A DNA stretch of 64,000 nt from Owenweeksia hongkongensis DSM 17368 (GTDB taxonomy: Bacteria; Bacteroidota; Bacteroidia; Flavobacteriales; Schleiferiaceae), in contig NC_016599.1 of assembly GCF_000236705.1 (NCBI RefSeq), positions 1-64,000 on the forward strand, written 5' to 3'. The translations under genes and the position numbers were made by a program. The number at the start of each line of letters is the position of its first letter. Within the stretch, counting starts at the first letter, position 1. The notes beneath the pieces are model-generated. The model was not told the origin of the DNA, did not search any database, and saw only the letters and a program-made list of their open reading frames with translations. Shown in pieces: positions 42,885 to 51,867 of the stretch.

Positions 42885-44417
42885 ATGAAAAAAACGGTAT
42901 TGTCGCTAGCTGGCGCATTTTTAATGCTTTCAGCCACAGCACAAAAAAAGCCAAATATCCTTGTCCTTTGGGGTGATGATATAGGTCAATCAAACATTAG
43001 TGCCTATACCATGGGAATGGTGGGTTACAGAACTCCTAATATTGATAAAATAGCTAAAGAGGGGATGATCTTTACTGATTACTACGCAGAGCAAAGTTGT
43101 ACTGCGGGTCGTTCTTCTTTTATCCTTGGTCAAAGTGTATTTCGTACAGGGTTGAGCAAAGTGGGTATGCCTGGAGCCAAAGAAGGTATTTCTGAAAAAG
43201 ATCCAACTATAGCAGAACTGTTAAAGCCTGCGGGTTATGCAACGGGTCAGTTTGGTAAAAACCACCTGGGTGATCGTGATGAGCATTTGCCAACAAACCA
43301 CGGTTTCGATGAATTTTTTGGAAACCTGTATCACTTAAATGCTGAAGAAGAGCCAGAATTGCCTGATTACCCGAATCCAGAAGAGTATCCTGATTTTAGA
43401 AAAAATTATGGTCCTCGAGGTGTAATTCATTCAACGGCTGATGGGAAAGTGGAAGATACGGGACCCTTAACCAAAAAGCGTATGGAAACTATTGATGATG
43501 AGTCATCAAAGGCTGCCATGGATTGGATTAGAAAACAGCATGAAGCAGGCAAGCCTTGGTTTTGTTGGTGGAATGGAACACGCATGCACTTTAGAACTCA
43601 CGTAAAAGAAGAGCATCGTGGACTTTCTGGCCAAAATGAATATGGTGATGGAATGGTAGAGCACGATATGCACATCGGTATGTTCCTGGATTTATTAGAT
43701 GAATTAGGAATAGCTGAAAATACCATTGTAATGTATTCTACCGATAATGGTCCACATAAAAACACATGGCCGGATGCTGGTGTAAACCCATTTAGAGGTG
43801 AGAAAAACACCAACTGGGAAGGTGGTTGGAGAGTGCCAGCTATGGTGCGTTGGCCAAATAAAATTGAAGCCGGTTCTGTTTCCAACGAAGTGATGAGTGG
43901 AATGGATTGGATGCCTACATTCCTTGCGGCAGCTGGACAAAAAGACGTTCCAGAAAAACTATTGAAAGGTTACAATGCTAATGGAAAGAGTTTTAAAGTT
44001 CATTTGGATGGCTATAATTTCTTGCCTTATTTGACAGGAAATGAAGAAAAAGGGCCGCGTAAAGAAATTTTCTATTTCTCTGATGATGGTGATTTAACTG
44101 CAATGCGTTATGATGATTGGAAGTTGATTTTTATGGAGCAACGCAGTCCTGGTACTCTTGCTGTATGGGCAAATCCATTTACTCCTTTAAGAGCTCCTTT
44201 GATTTTTAACTTGAGAAGAGATCCTTATGAATTTGCTACTGTTACATCTAACACATATTATGACTGGTGGTTAGATCACGCATTTTTATTGGTTCCTGCA
44301 CAGGATATTGTTGCGGATTTCTTAGGAACTTTCAAAGAATATCCACCACGTATGAAAGCGGCTAGTTTTAGTTTGGATAAAGTTTTAGATCAACTTTCAA
44401 CCCCGACTAATAATTAA
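42885..44417 (+). CDS. Arylsulfatase-type sulfatase (second of a pair)
   Basis: The 510 residues have a signal peptide (TVLSLAGAFLMLSATAQ), metal site D31/D32 in LWGDDIGQ and the formylglycine cysteine C72 in SCTAGR. GKNHLGDRDEHLPT and STDNGPHKNTWPD are also present. It matches the first sulfatase along the whole chain, including the unusual tail, with differences clustered in loops that could change specificity (for example WNGTRMHFRTHV against LNSTRMHVWTHL). A gene duplication is the simplest origin. Confidence 0.92.
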   Translation: MKKTVLSLAGAFLMLSATAQKKPNILVLWGDDIGQSNISAYTMGMVGYRTPNIDKIAKEGMIFTDYYAEQSCTAGRSSFILGQSVFRTGLSKVGMPGAKEGISEKDPTIAELLKPAGYATGQFGKNHLGDRDEHLPTNHGFDEFFGNLYHLNAEEEPELPDYPNPEEYPDFRKNYGPRGVIHSTADGKVEDTGPLTKKRMETIDDESSKAAMDWIRKQHEAGKPWFCWWNGTRMHFRTHVKEEHRGLSGQNEYGDGMVEHDMHIGMFLDLLDELGIAENTIVMYSTDNGPHKNTWPDAGVNPFRGEKNTNWEGGWRVPAMVRWPNKIEAGSVSNEVMSGMDWMPTFLAAAGQKDVPEKLLKGYNANGKSFKVHLDGYNFLPYLTGNEEKGPRKEIFYFSDDGDLTAMRYDDWKLIFMEQRSPGTLAVWANPFTPLRAPLIFNLRRDPYEFATVTSNTYYDWWLDHAFLLVPAQDIVADFLGTFKEYPPRMKAASFSLDKVLDQLSTPTNN

Positions 44418-44437
44418 TCTTTTTTTAATTGATTTTG

Positions 44438-44470
44438 AAAGCTCGAAGAACATTGGTTTTTCGAGCTTTT
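44438..44470 (+). terminator. Terminator after the second sulfatase
   Basis: AAAGCTCGAA and TTCGAGCTTT form a perfect 10-bp stem, followed by Ts. It separates the sulfatase cluster from the Bat operon and lies 21 bases past the stop. Confidence 0.82.
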
Positions 44471-44542
44471 TTATTTTTAATAAAAACCACAATTGCTTTT
44501 GTTATTTTAGGCATAGAATTGAACCAATCAATATTACATCAC

Positions 44543-45508
44543 ATGACGCCATATGAATCCATACTTGAGCTAAAAAAACGAATGCAGGCCTCCATCATTG
44601 GGCAAGATGATTTGGTAGATCGAATCATTTTAGTATTGCTGGCCAATGGAAATATGCTTCTTGAAGGCTTACCCGGATTGGCAAAAACCCGTGCTATTAA
44701 ATCGCTAGCCAAAGAGCTGAATTGTGGATTAAGCCGAATACAGTTTACGCCAGATTTGCTGCCAAGTGATGTTACAGGAACAGAGATCTACCAACCTGAA
44801 ACGGAAGAAAAATTCATCTTTCAAAAAGGACCGATTTTTAGTAATTTAATTTTGGCCGATGAGATAAATCGCTCGCCAGCCAAAGTGCAAGCAGCTTTGC
44901 TTGAAGCGATGGAGGAACGCCAAGTTTCGGTAGCCGGAAAAACCTATATAATGGATACGTTATTTATGGTAATGGCTACTCAAAACCCGGTGGAGCAAGA
45001 GGGAACTTACCCGCTACCGGAAGCACAAATGGACCGCTTCCTTATGCACGTTATTATCAGTTATCCCGATGATGGTTCAGAGCTGAAAATCATGCGCCTC
45101 AACCGAGAGGAACAGCATAGTGGAGAAAAAGCTGAAAAAGAAAGATTGGCACCAGAAGTAGTTTTTGCTGCGCGCGAAGAAATTGCCAAAGTGAAGATTT
45201 CGGAGCCCATGGAAAAATACATTGTCGACATTATTTCGGCCACACGCTACCCAGATAAATACAGCGAAGAATTAGACGCTTGGTTAGATTTTGGCGCCAG
45301 CCCACGTGGCAGCATTGCGATTGATCGCGCTTGCCGCACCCATGCCTGGATGATGGGCAATGACTTTGTTTCGCCAGATAATATTCGTGCTGTGGTGCAC
45401 GATTGTCTACGCCACAGAATTATGCTGAGTTACGAAGCCAATGCCGAAGGCATTACCCCAGATAAAGTGCTGGATGAAATATTGGAGAAAGTAGCTGTTG
45501 TGGCATAG
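44543..45508 (+). CDS. MoxR-family AAA+ ATPase (Bat operon)
   Basis: I choose ATG 44543 (MTPYESILELKKRM), giving 321 residues. A longer frame from 44429 would run through the preceding terminator and lacks family similarity. Walker A GLPGLAKT is at 42-49. Walker B is in LADEINRSPAKVQAALLEAMEE, and the sensor region is MATQNPVEQEGTYPLPEAQMDRF. MoxR ATPases act as chaperones for VWA proteins, here presumably the BatA/BatB products. It is the first gene of a six-gene operon, 5 bases before the DUF58 gene. Confidence 0.95.
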   Translation: MTPYESILELKKRMQASIIGQDDLVDRIILVLLANGNMLLEGLPGLAKTRAIKSLAKELNCGLSRIQFTPDLLPSDVTGTEIYQPETEEKFIFQKGPIFSNLILADEINRSPAKVQAALLEAMEERQVSVAGKTYIMDTLFMVMATQNPVEQEGTYPLPEAQMDRFLMHVIISYPDDGSELKIMRLNREEQHSGEKAEKERLAPEVVFAAREEIAKVKISEPMEKYIVDIISATRYPDKYSEELDAWLDFGASPRGSIAIDRACRTHAWMMGNDFVSPDNIRAVVHDCLRHRIMLSYEANAEGITPDKVLDEILEKVAVVA

Positions 45509-45513
45509 TTAAA

Positions 45514-46452
45514 ATGAGTTCAAAACAGGCAACATACCCAAAAGACGTTTTTACGTCTCTCCAAGAACTTCTCCGCATGGAAGGTGTTTCGCGGCATTTT
45601 AGTCTGCGGGCCAACCGCCAAAAAGTGAGCAGTATTTTGGGTGGAAAGCATGCCTCTAAATTGCGCGGCCGCGGTCTCGATTTTGAAGAAGTGCGCCTGT
45701 ACAGCAAAGGCGATGACATTCGCAACATAGACTGGAAAGTAACGGCTCGCACCCAGCAAACACACACACGTGTTTTTTCGGAAGAAAAAGAAAAACCCGC
45801 ACTCATTATTGTAGACCAAAGCAAAAGCATGTTTTTTGGGTCGCAAAAGCGCACCAAATCTGTGGTGGCGGCAGAGCTGGCAGTAACCTTGGCCTTTCAA
45901 GTTTTAAAACAAGGAGACCGCGTAGGCGGAATTGTAATGGCCGATGAAGGCACAGATATTATTTTCCCAAAGCGTGACCGTAAAAATATTCTACGCTTTC
46001 TGGAGAGAATCGTAGTACGAAATCATGAGTTGAATCATTCGAAACCTATTGATTTTGCAGCTTCACTGAAAGATGTAATGGCCAAAACGCGCAACATCGT
46101 TACCCACGATTTTTTGGTGGTCATCATCAGTGATTTTCATCGCTATTCACCTGAGGTGACCAAATACATCAAGCAATTGGCGCAGCACAATGATGTGATG
46201 TTGGCCAAAGTTTTTGACCCTATGGAGCGCAACATCCCCAACGAAAAGTTTATTGCGGGAAACGCGCAACATCAGGTAAGTGTAGATGGTAAAAAGAAAC
46301 AACTTCGTAAAAAATTTGAGGAGGGTTTTGATAATGATTTTGAGGATTTTAAAACTGAATTGAAAAAACATAGGATTCCCTCATTTAGCGTAAGTACCAT
46401 AGATTCTTTGGAAGATCAGATTAAGGAATATTTTAAAAAATCAAGTAAATGA
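45514..46452 (+). CDS. DUF58 protein of the Bat operon
   Basis: The 312-residue cytosolic protein carries the DUF58 signature (RGRGLDFEEVRLYSKGDDIRNIDWKVTAR) followed by a VWA-like half with DQSKSMFFGS. In all known MoxR operons this gene follows MoxR. It overlaps the next gene by 4 bases. Its exact role is unknown; it is thought to link the ATPase to its membrane partners. Confidence 0.93.
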   Translation: MSSKQATYPKDVFTSLQELLRMEGVSRHFSLRANRQKVSSILGGKHASKLRGRGLDFEEVRLYSKGDDIRNIDWKVTARTQQTHTRVFSEEKEKPALIIVDQSKSMFFGSQKRTKSVVAAELAVTLAFQVLKQGDRVGGIVMADEGTDIIFPKRDRKNILRFLERIVVRNHELNHSKPIDFAASLKDVMAKTRNIVTHDFLVVIISDFHRYSPEVTKYIKQLAQHNDVMLAKVFDPMERNIPNEKFIAGNAQHQVSVDGKKKQLRKKFEEGFDNDFEDFKTELKKHRIPSFSVSTIDSLEDQIKEYFKKSSK

Positions 46453-46946
46453 GTTTGCTTTTGCAAATAGCTCCGTCTGATTCATTGACAACAGTAGTTG
46501 CTGACTTGAACCTAGGACCATTGCAGGAGCCAGCTGATGTGGCTTTTACTTTTGAAACTATAGGGTGGCCAATTCTAGCCATACTTATGTTGATATTGAT
46601 TATTGTCTTTTCATTTTTTCAAATGAGAAAATACAAACGCAATCAATACCGCAGAGAAGCCCTTGCAGAATTGAAAAAAGTAGCTTCTGGCGAGTTAGAT
46701 TTTGCCTACAGCATGGTGCTAGTTAAGCGTACGGCAATTCAGGCCTTTGGTCGCGAAAAAGCAGGTAAACTAGCGGGAAAGGAATGGTTCACTTTTCTGG
46801 ACGAAAACGCAAAGAATGTTAGTTTTTTATCTGTGCTTACAGAAATAGAAGCTCTTATTTATAAAAGTGAAATTCCCGAAAAAACAACCCAAGAAAAAAT
46901 AATAGTCAACGCCAAAAACTGGATATCCACTCATGTTGCCCGATAA
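46449..46946 (+). CDS. DUF4381-like membrane protein of the Bat operon
   Basis: This 165-residue protein has one TM segment (WPILAILMLILIIVFSFFQM, about 40-60) followed by a helical cytosolic tail (YRREALAELKKVASGELDF, then KLAGKEWFTFLDENA), as in DUF4381. It overlaps the BatA gene by 14 bases. In related operons it is the third gene. No enzymatic motif. Confidence 0.85.
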   Translation: MSLLLQIAPSDSLTTVVADLNLGPLQEPADVAFTFETIGWPILAILMLILIIVFSFFQMRKYKRNQYRREALAELKKVASGELDFAYSMVLVKRTAIQAFGREKAGKLAGKEWFTFLDENAKNVSFLSVLTEIEALIYKSEIPEKTTQEKIIVNAKNWISTHVAR

Positions 46947-47931
46947 TTTTGAACTCGCCTTTCCTTGGATGCTGTGGCTTTTGCCACTGCCCATCCTCGT
47001 GTATTTTATCCTGCCACCGTTGCGGATGAAAAGCGAGGCGCTCTATTTTCCAGGTTTTAAAAAGGCTGCAGGATACACAGGTGATAAGCCTCGAAAATCA
47101 GCCATGGTAAAGCGCAGGAACTTTTTCAGTTGGTTGATTTTGATGATAATTTGGGTATTAATGATAGGTGCACTTTCATCTCCACAATTGGTGGGTGAGC
47201 CCGAAATGAAAGTAAAAACCGCACGAAACTTTTTGATTACAGCTGATATTTCTTTTAGCATGGCGCAAAAGGACTGGAAGCTTGAAGACAAGAAAGTGCG
47301 CAGGTGGGATGCCGTAAAAAGCCTGATGCATGATTTTATAAAAGAGCGAAAAGGTGATCGAATGGGTTTAGTTTTTTTTGCCACCAATTCGTACGTTCAA
47401 GCCCCTTTTACTCCTGATTTACAAACCGTGGATCAACTGCTAGATGAAGCCGATGTGGGGATGGCAGGGCAAATGACACATATTGGAAAGGCGATTAGTA
47501 TGGGTATAAGTCTCTTTAAAGAAGATACTATAAAAACCAAAGTAATGCTGTTGCTCACAGATGGTGTGGACGGGGGTGCAGATATTCTTCCTCTTGACGG
47601 AGCCGAGATGGCAAAAAAAGATTCGGTTATTATTTACACCATTGGCATTGGCGAGCCCGGCACAAGTGGTTCTGATTTGGATGAGAAAACACTTCAGGAG
47701 ATAGCTGAGATTACAGGAGGAAAATACTTTCGTGCAAAAGATGCTGATGCGCTAAAGCAGGTTTATGAAGAAGTAAACAAGCTGGAACCTATAGAATTTG
47801 AGGAAGAAGAAAACCGACCAGTAACGTTGCTATATATGTACCCGCTGGGAGCAGCATTGGGCTTGGCTTTGGCAGCAAGCTTTTTGAGTGTTCTTGTAAG
47901 TTTACTTATGCAGTTGATCAATAAAAGATGA
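46933..47931 (+). CDS. batA: BatA-type VWA membrane protein
   Basis: The 332 residues have two N-terminal TM segments (about 10-30 and 66-82), a VWA domain (about 97-290) and a C-terminal TM near 305-325. The metal-dependent adhesion site is intact: D105, S107 and S109 in ADISFSM, and later TDGVDGG. The VWA domain should face the periplasm. Bat proteins have been linked to aerotolerance in Bacteroides and relatives. It overlaps the next gene by 4 bases. Confidence 0.93.
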   Translation: MLPDNFELAFPWMLWLLPLPILVYFILPPLRMKSEALYFPGFKKAAGYTGDKPRKSAMVKRRNFFSWLILMIIWVLMIGALSSPQLVGEPEMKVKTARNFLITADISFSMAQKDWKLEDKKVRRWDAVKSLMHDFIKERKGDRMGLVFFATNSYVQAPFTPDLQTVDQLLDEADVGMAGQMTHIGKAISMGISLFKEDTIKTKVMLLLTDGVDGGADILPLDGAEMAKKDSVIIYTIGIGEPGTSGSDLDEKTLQEIAEITGGKYFRAKDADALKQVYEEVNKLEPIEFEEEENRPVTLLYMYPLGAALGLALAASFLSVLVSLLMQLINKR

Positions 47932-49673
47932 CAGATATTTTCCCCATAATATGGAGTGATTTTCACTTTTTGCGACCTCATTTTTTGTGGGGTTTTGCAG
48001 GTGTTGCTGTCATTTTAATATTGGGATTATTGAATGCCCGTGAAAATGCGGGTTGGAAAAAACATATTGCAGCACACCTAAGGCCATTTGTAATTAGCAA
48101 GGGAAGTGCTTCAATAAAAATTGTGATGCAGTTTGTTCAAGCTATTGCCTTGAGCTGCGCTGTGCTGGCACTGGCCGGGCCAACTTGGAAAAAAGTGCAA
48201 TTACCCGGGCAAATTTTGGAAACGCCTATGGTTATTCTGCTTGACCTTTCGCAAAGCATGATGGCCGATGATATTCAGCCGACAAGGCTGGAGCGAGCTA
48301 AATTTAAAATCAATGATTTCCTGGATTCCAAACCAGGTGCCAGGGTTTCTTTGGTAGGGTTTGCAGGCACTGCACATACCATTGTTCCGCTTACGCGTGA
48401 CTATAAAATCATTAAAAATCATGTTGAAACCTTGTCACCTAAGGTGATGCCTTTTCTTGGAAGCGATTTGAAAAAGGCGTTAGATCTGGCTGACACATTG
48501 ATGAGCATAACCACAGCGCCTGGCACTGTGTTGGTTTTTTCGGATGATTTTGATAACCAAGACTTTGATGTGATTCAAAATTTTATTGAACCATTAAAAT
48601 CCACTACGCCTAGCCGAAACAAGATTGAAATAATGCCCATGAATACACCTAGTGGTGCCGATGTACCGGCCTATAGTGGTCGTGGGTTTTTGAAAAACGA
48701 TGGTAAGGCGCTTCATTCTTCACTAAATAGTGCGGTGCTTTCACAGATTGGTGGTTTGGAAAATGTAACAATCCATCAACTCACTTTAGATAATAGTGAT
48801 GTAGAATTGATTGCTAAAAATGTAAGCGATCATTTAAAATTTACCGAAGCACCTACCGAAAAAGAGGACGAATGGCGAGATGTAGGATTGCTGTTGGCAG
48901 CACCTTCGGCCTTGTTGATTTTGATGTGGTTCCGCAAAGGGTGGGTGGTTTTTTCATTATTGATGATGGTGAGCTTAAGTAGCTGTAATAGCTCAAATAA
49001 AGTGGAAGATTTTAATGACTTATGGTTTACCCGAGATTATCAAGGACAAAAGGAAAGTAAGGCAGGGCACTTTGTAGAAGCTGCAAACTTGTATAAAGAT
49101 CCATTGCGACAGGGGGTGGCATATTTTAAAGCTGGAGAATATGATGAAGCTATTCGTGCTTTTAGTAGAGATACTTCGGCTATGGGAGCTTACAATTTGG
49201 GGTTAGCTTATGTGCAAAATGGCGATTTGGCTGCGGCACAATTGGCATTTGGAGAAGCGATAAAACTTGATCCAGAAAACGAAACAGCGCGTAACAATTA
49301 TAATAAGTTGGGCCATGTATTAGAAGGTGAGTCTGAAGCAAGCATGGCAGATGCACAGGAAGCTGGAGCTGAAAAAGGAAAAGCCAAAAATGAGCAAAAC
49401 AAAAGCCCCGAAGACTTAAGCGGAGGAGGGCAGAAAGCTACCAAAAAGGACATGGAAAAAGAGCGTTTGGAAGAAACTGTGAATACGGATATCCGAAAGG
49501 CAAAGGAACAAGATGAAGTGCCAGTTGATTTTAAATCTGGAGAAAACAACAATCAGCAAATGGTAATGATGCAAAAATTGGATGATGACCCTGCTCGTTT
49601 TTTAATGAAGAAATTTGAGTTTGAAGCCAAACGGAAAAACCTAAAACCAAATCCTGATGAGAAGCCTTGGTAA
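47928..49673 (+). CDS. BatB/BatC fusion: VWA membrane protein with TPR tail
   Basis: The 581-residue protein has TM segments near 20-36, 65-83 and 315-350. A VWA domain (about 98-300) carries the metal site D106/S108/S110 in LLDLSQSM. A TPR region (about 385-465, YFKAGEYDEAIRAF and YVQNGDLAAAQLAF) follows, then a Gln/Glu/Lys-rich tail. In many operons BatB (VWA) and BatC (TPR) are separate genes; here they are one. It overlaps BatD by 17 bases. Confidence 0.9.
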   Translation: MTDIFPIIWSDFHFLRPHFLWGFAGVAVILILGLLNARENAGWKKHIAAHLRPFVISKGSASIKIVMQFVQAIALSCAVLALAGPTWKKVQLPGQILETPMVILLDLSQSMMADDIQPTRLERAKFKINDFLDSKPGARVSLVGFAGTAHTIVPLTRDYKIIKNHVETLSPKVMPFLGSDLKKALDLADTLMSITTAPGTVLVFSDDFDNQDFDVIQNFIEPLKSTTPSRNKIEIMPMNTPSGADVPAYSGRGFLKNDGKALHSSLNSAVLSQIGGLENVTIHQLTLDNSDVELIAKNVSDHLKFTEAPTEKEDEWRDVGLLLAAPSALLILMWFRKGWVVFSLLMMVSLSSCNSSNKVEDFNDLWFTRDYQGQKESKAGHFVEAANLYKDPLRQGVAYFKAGEYDEAIRAFSRDTSAMGAYNLGLAYVQNGDLAAAQLAFGEAIKLDPENETARNNYNKLGHVLEGESEASMADAQEAGAEKGKAKNEQNKSPEDLSGGGQKATKKDMEKERLEETVNTDIRKAKEQDEVPVDFKSGENNNQQMVMMQKLDDDPARFLMKKFEFEAKRKNLKPNPDEKPW

Positions 49674-51003
49674 AATCGTTTTTCTGACCTGGGTATTAGG
49701 GGTGCTATTGGTATTTTTATCTCATTCAGCGCAAGCACAAAAGCTATGGTCAGAGGTGAGCTTAAATAAACAAAGCGTTTATTTGGGAGAACCCGTGGAG
49801 GTTACCGTTTCAGTATATACTTCCACTTGGTTTACGGCTGGTGTAGATCCTGGAAATGTAAAAGTAAAAGACGCCTACACTGTTTTTTTTAGAAACGTAA
49901 GCACTAGTAAAACGGTAGCAGGAAAAACAGTTTCAGGTGTTCAAATGATTTTTAATGTATTTCCAAACTCGGCTAAGAATATCACTTTTCCAGAGCTGGA
50001 AATAGAGGTGGAAACTCCAAAGGAAGGTGGGTATAAAGGTATTGCTCATGTGGTAAAGACAAAACCGCACCAAATAAAAGTTCGTCCTATTCCTCCAGGT
50101 TTTGAAGCTGAGCAATGGTTGGTAACCACTAGTCTCTCTGTAAGCCAGCAGTGGGATGCGGATATAAAAAACGTGAAAGTGGGTGATGTGCTTACGCGAA
50201 CTATATCTAGAAATGCGGCCAATACGGTTAGTCAGCTTTTGCCCCCGGTAATTTGGGATAGTGTAGCTGGCATCAGCGAGTATCCTTATCGAAGCAATGT
50301 AGAAAGTCATAGGAGTAAAACTGCAATCAGCGCCAAGCGTACAGAAACTATGCGTTATCTTTTTGAAAAAGAAGGAGAAGTGATTTTACCGGAAATGGAG
50401 TTTACCTGGTGGAATCCTTACCATAAGAAGTTGTATAAGCGTACTTTAAAAGAAGTAAAAATTGACGTGCAGCCCAATCCGGATTTAGGGATGCTGGCCA
50501 GTGTGCGTGATAGTTTACAAGCACAAATTGCGAAAACTGAAGCAGCTGAAGAACAGGCTGAGGCACCCTTCACCATATTGGGCATGAGCGTGAAAAAGTT
50601 TGTCACTGTTTTAGCGTCTATTATTCTGTTGTTAGTGGCTTTGATGTTAATGTTGAAATGGGCTCTCAACTATCGAAGAAATTACTTACTAAAGTATCAT
50701 AGTTCCGAACTTTATTACTTCAGAAAACTGAAGAAAGCTATAAGACGTAATAATAACAAAGAGCAAGTAAAAAACTTGTATATATGGATTGATAGATTAC
50801 ACTTAAAAGAGCCTACATTAACTTACTTTGCCGAAGTATATGGAACTGAGAATTTTTACAATCAAGCACAACTTTTTGAAAGTAGGATTGCGGAAGGAGA
50901 TCTTACTTATAAACTCGATGTTAAGGAATTAAGTAAAGGAAGAAAAAAGTTTGTTGAATCAGGTAGATATACTATAATCACTAATGGATGGATAAACCCT
51001 TAA
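49657..51003 (+). CDS. batD: BatD-type oxygen-tolerance protein
   Basis: The 448-residue protein has a signal peptide (FLTWVLGVLLVFLSHSAQA). BatD-type beta-sandwich repeats follow (VSLNKQSVYLGEPVEVTVSVY, then VKVGDVLTRTISRNA), then a TM segment (VTVLASIILLLVALMLML, about 312-330) and a cytosolic helical tail. It should be anchored in the inner membrane with the large domain in the periplasm, where it would meet BatA/BatB. It is the last of the overlapping genes. Confidence 0.92.
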   Translation: MRSLGKIVFLTWVLGVLLVFLSHSAQAQKLWSEVSLNKQSVYLGEPVEVTVSVYTSTWFTAGVDPGNVKVKDAYTVFFRNVSTSKTVAGKTVSGVQMIFNVFPNSAKNITFPELEIEVETPKEGGYKGIAHVVKTKPHQIKVRPIPPGFEAEQWLVTTSLSVSQQWDADIKNVKVGDVLTRTISRNAANTVSQLLPPVIWDSVAGISEYPYRSNVESHRSKTAISAKRTETMRYLFEKEGEVILPEMEFTWWNPYHKKLYKRTLKEVKIDVQPNPDLGMLASVRDSLQAQIAKTEAAEEQAEAPFTILGMSVKKFVTVLASIILLLVALMLMLKWALNYRRNYLLKYHSSELYYFRKLKKAIRRNNNKEQVKNLYIWIDRLHLKEPTLTYFAEVYGTENFYNQAQLFESRIAEGDLTYKLDVKELSKGRKKFVESGRYTIITNGWINP

Positions 51004-51095
51004 ATTTTTAGAGCGAAAAAGTGTAAAATTATTTGGGAGAGAAATATTGATTGGAGTACTTTTAAAGAATTGTTAACCAACTATATTTATTTAAA

Positions 51096-51563
51096 ATGAA
51101 AAAGTTATTAGTGCTAAGTTTAGTGATGTCAATGTTTTCTGGCTATTCTCAGTCAAGTAAAGAAGAAGTAGATTATTATCAATCCATTTTCGGAATGGGT
51201 AAAAAAGAAGTGGTAGCTGAGTTAATTTCTTTGGATGCCGAAACAAAGGATTCTTTTTGGAAAATTTATGATGAGTATGAAACGAGCAGGAAGGAACTTG
51301 GAAAAGACAGAATCATACTTTTGGAAAAATATGCCAACGGATATGAGTCTATGTCTGCCGAGGAACTAAATTCGATCATGAAGGAGTCTATGAGTTTGTC
51401 TGTGAAAACAGATAAACTTATTGGGGCTTACTATAAGAGGTTGGAAAAAGAGGCTGGAGTATTGGCAGCATCTCAGTTTTATCACATAGAATCTTACCTG
51501 GTGAGTGAAATAAGAGTCGCAATTTTTGGAAATATACCAATGATGGAAAAGATAAAGAAGTAA
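51096..51563 (+). CDS. Small secreted helical protein after the Bat operon
   Basis: The 155-residue protein has a signal peptide (KKLLVLSLVMSMFSGYSQ), then an almost wholly helical charged body (SLDAETKDSFWKIYDEYETSRKELGK, then YYKRLEKEAGVLAASQFYHIESYL). The pattern resembles small periplasmic Spy/LTXXQ-type chaperones, but the LTxxQ motif is not seen, so this is only a structural hint. It lies 92 bases after BatD and ends at a strong terminator. Confidence 0.8.
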   Translation: MKKLLVLSLVMSMFSGYSQSSKEEVDYYQSIFGMGKKEVVAELISLDAETKDSFWKIYDEYETSRKELGKDRIILLEKYANGYESMSAEELNSIMKESMSLSVKTDKLIGAYYKRLEKEAGVLAASQFYHIESYLVSEIRVAIFGNIPMMEKIKK

Positions 51564-51867
51564 AATTTGAAAGAGGCTCTTAAATAGAGCCTCTTTTTTT
51601 TATTTATTATTTGGCTTTGAGAGTACAGCTTAAGATTACTTAAGTGTATAGGCTTAGAATAGATATTTTTTCGCATCCGTGTTTCTCCCGTAATTTCTTT
51701 TCTAGGAAATTAAAGTCAACAGACGAGTGGATTTTAAACCAGATATGAGGAGCATTGAGTGAGGATTTTAATGAAAAAGCTTTGTTTGTCTTTAGTGGCT
51801 TTAACCTGTTTCTTTCTGCTGAGTTTTGATAGTTATACATTCCTTAGTTTTCAAAAAAAAAACAGCT
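51564..51867. other. 304-base intergenic region after the Bat operon
   Basis: The first part is the terminator at 51570-51600. The rest holds no supported gene. A 35-codon rightward frame (51771-51878) begins like a signal peptide but runs over the start of the next gene. A leftward 66-codon frame (51640-51840) has no support. The next gene's promoter should lie in 51780-51860, but no clear match was found. Confidence 0.4.
51570..51600 (+). terminator. Terminator of the Bat-operon region
   Basis: AAAGAGGCTCT and AGAGCCTCTTT form a perfect 11-bp stem with a TAAAT loop, followed by a run of eight or more Ts. Confidence 0.9.

Noticed and set aside
44429-44542. N-terminal extension of the MoxR gene by 38 codons
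   Set aside because: It runs across the terminator of the preceding sulfatase and has no similarity to the family start. ATG 44543 gives a normal MoxR length.
51640-51840. Leftward 66-codon frame after the Bat operon
   Set aside because: No recognisable domain, no plausible upstream signals, and its 5' end lies against the leader of the next gene. Composition is not convincing.
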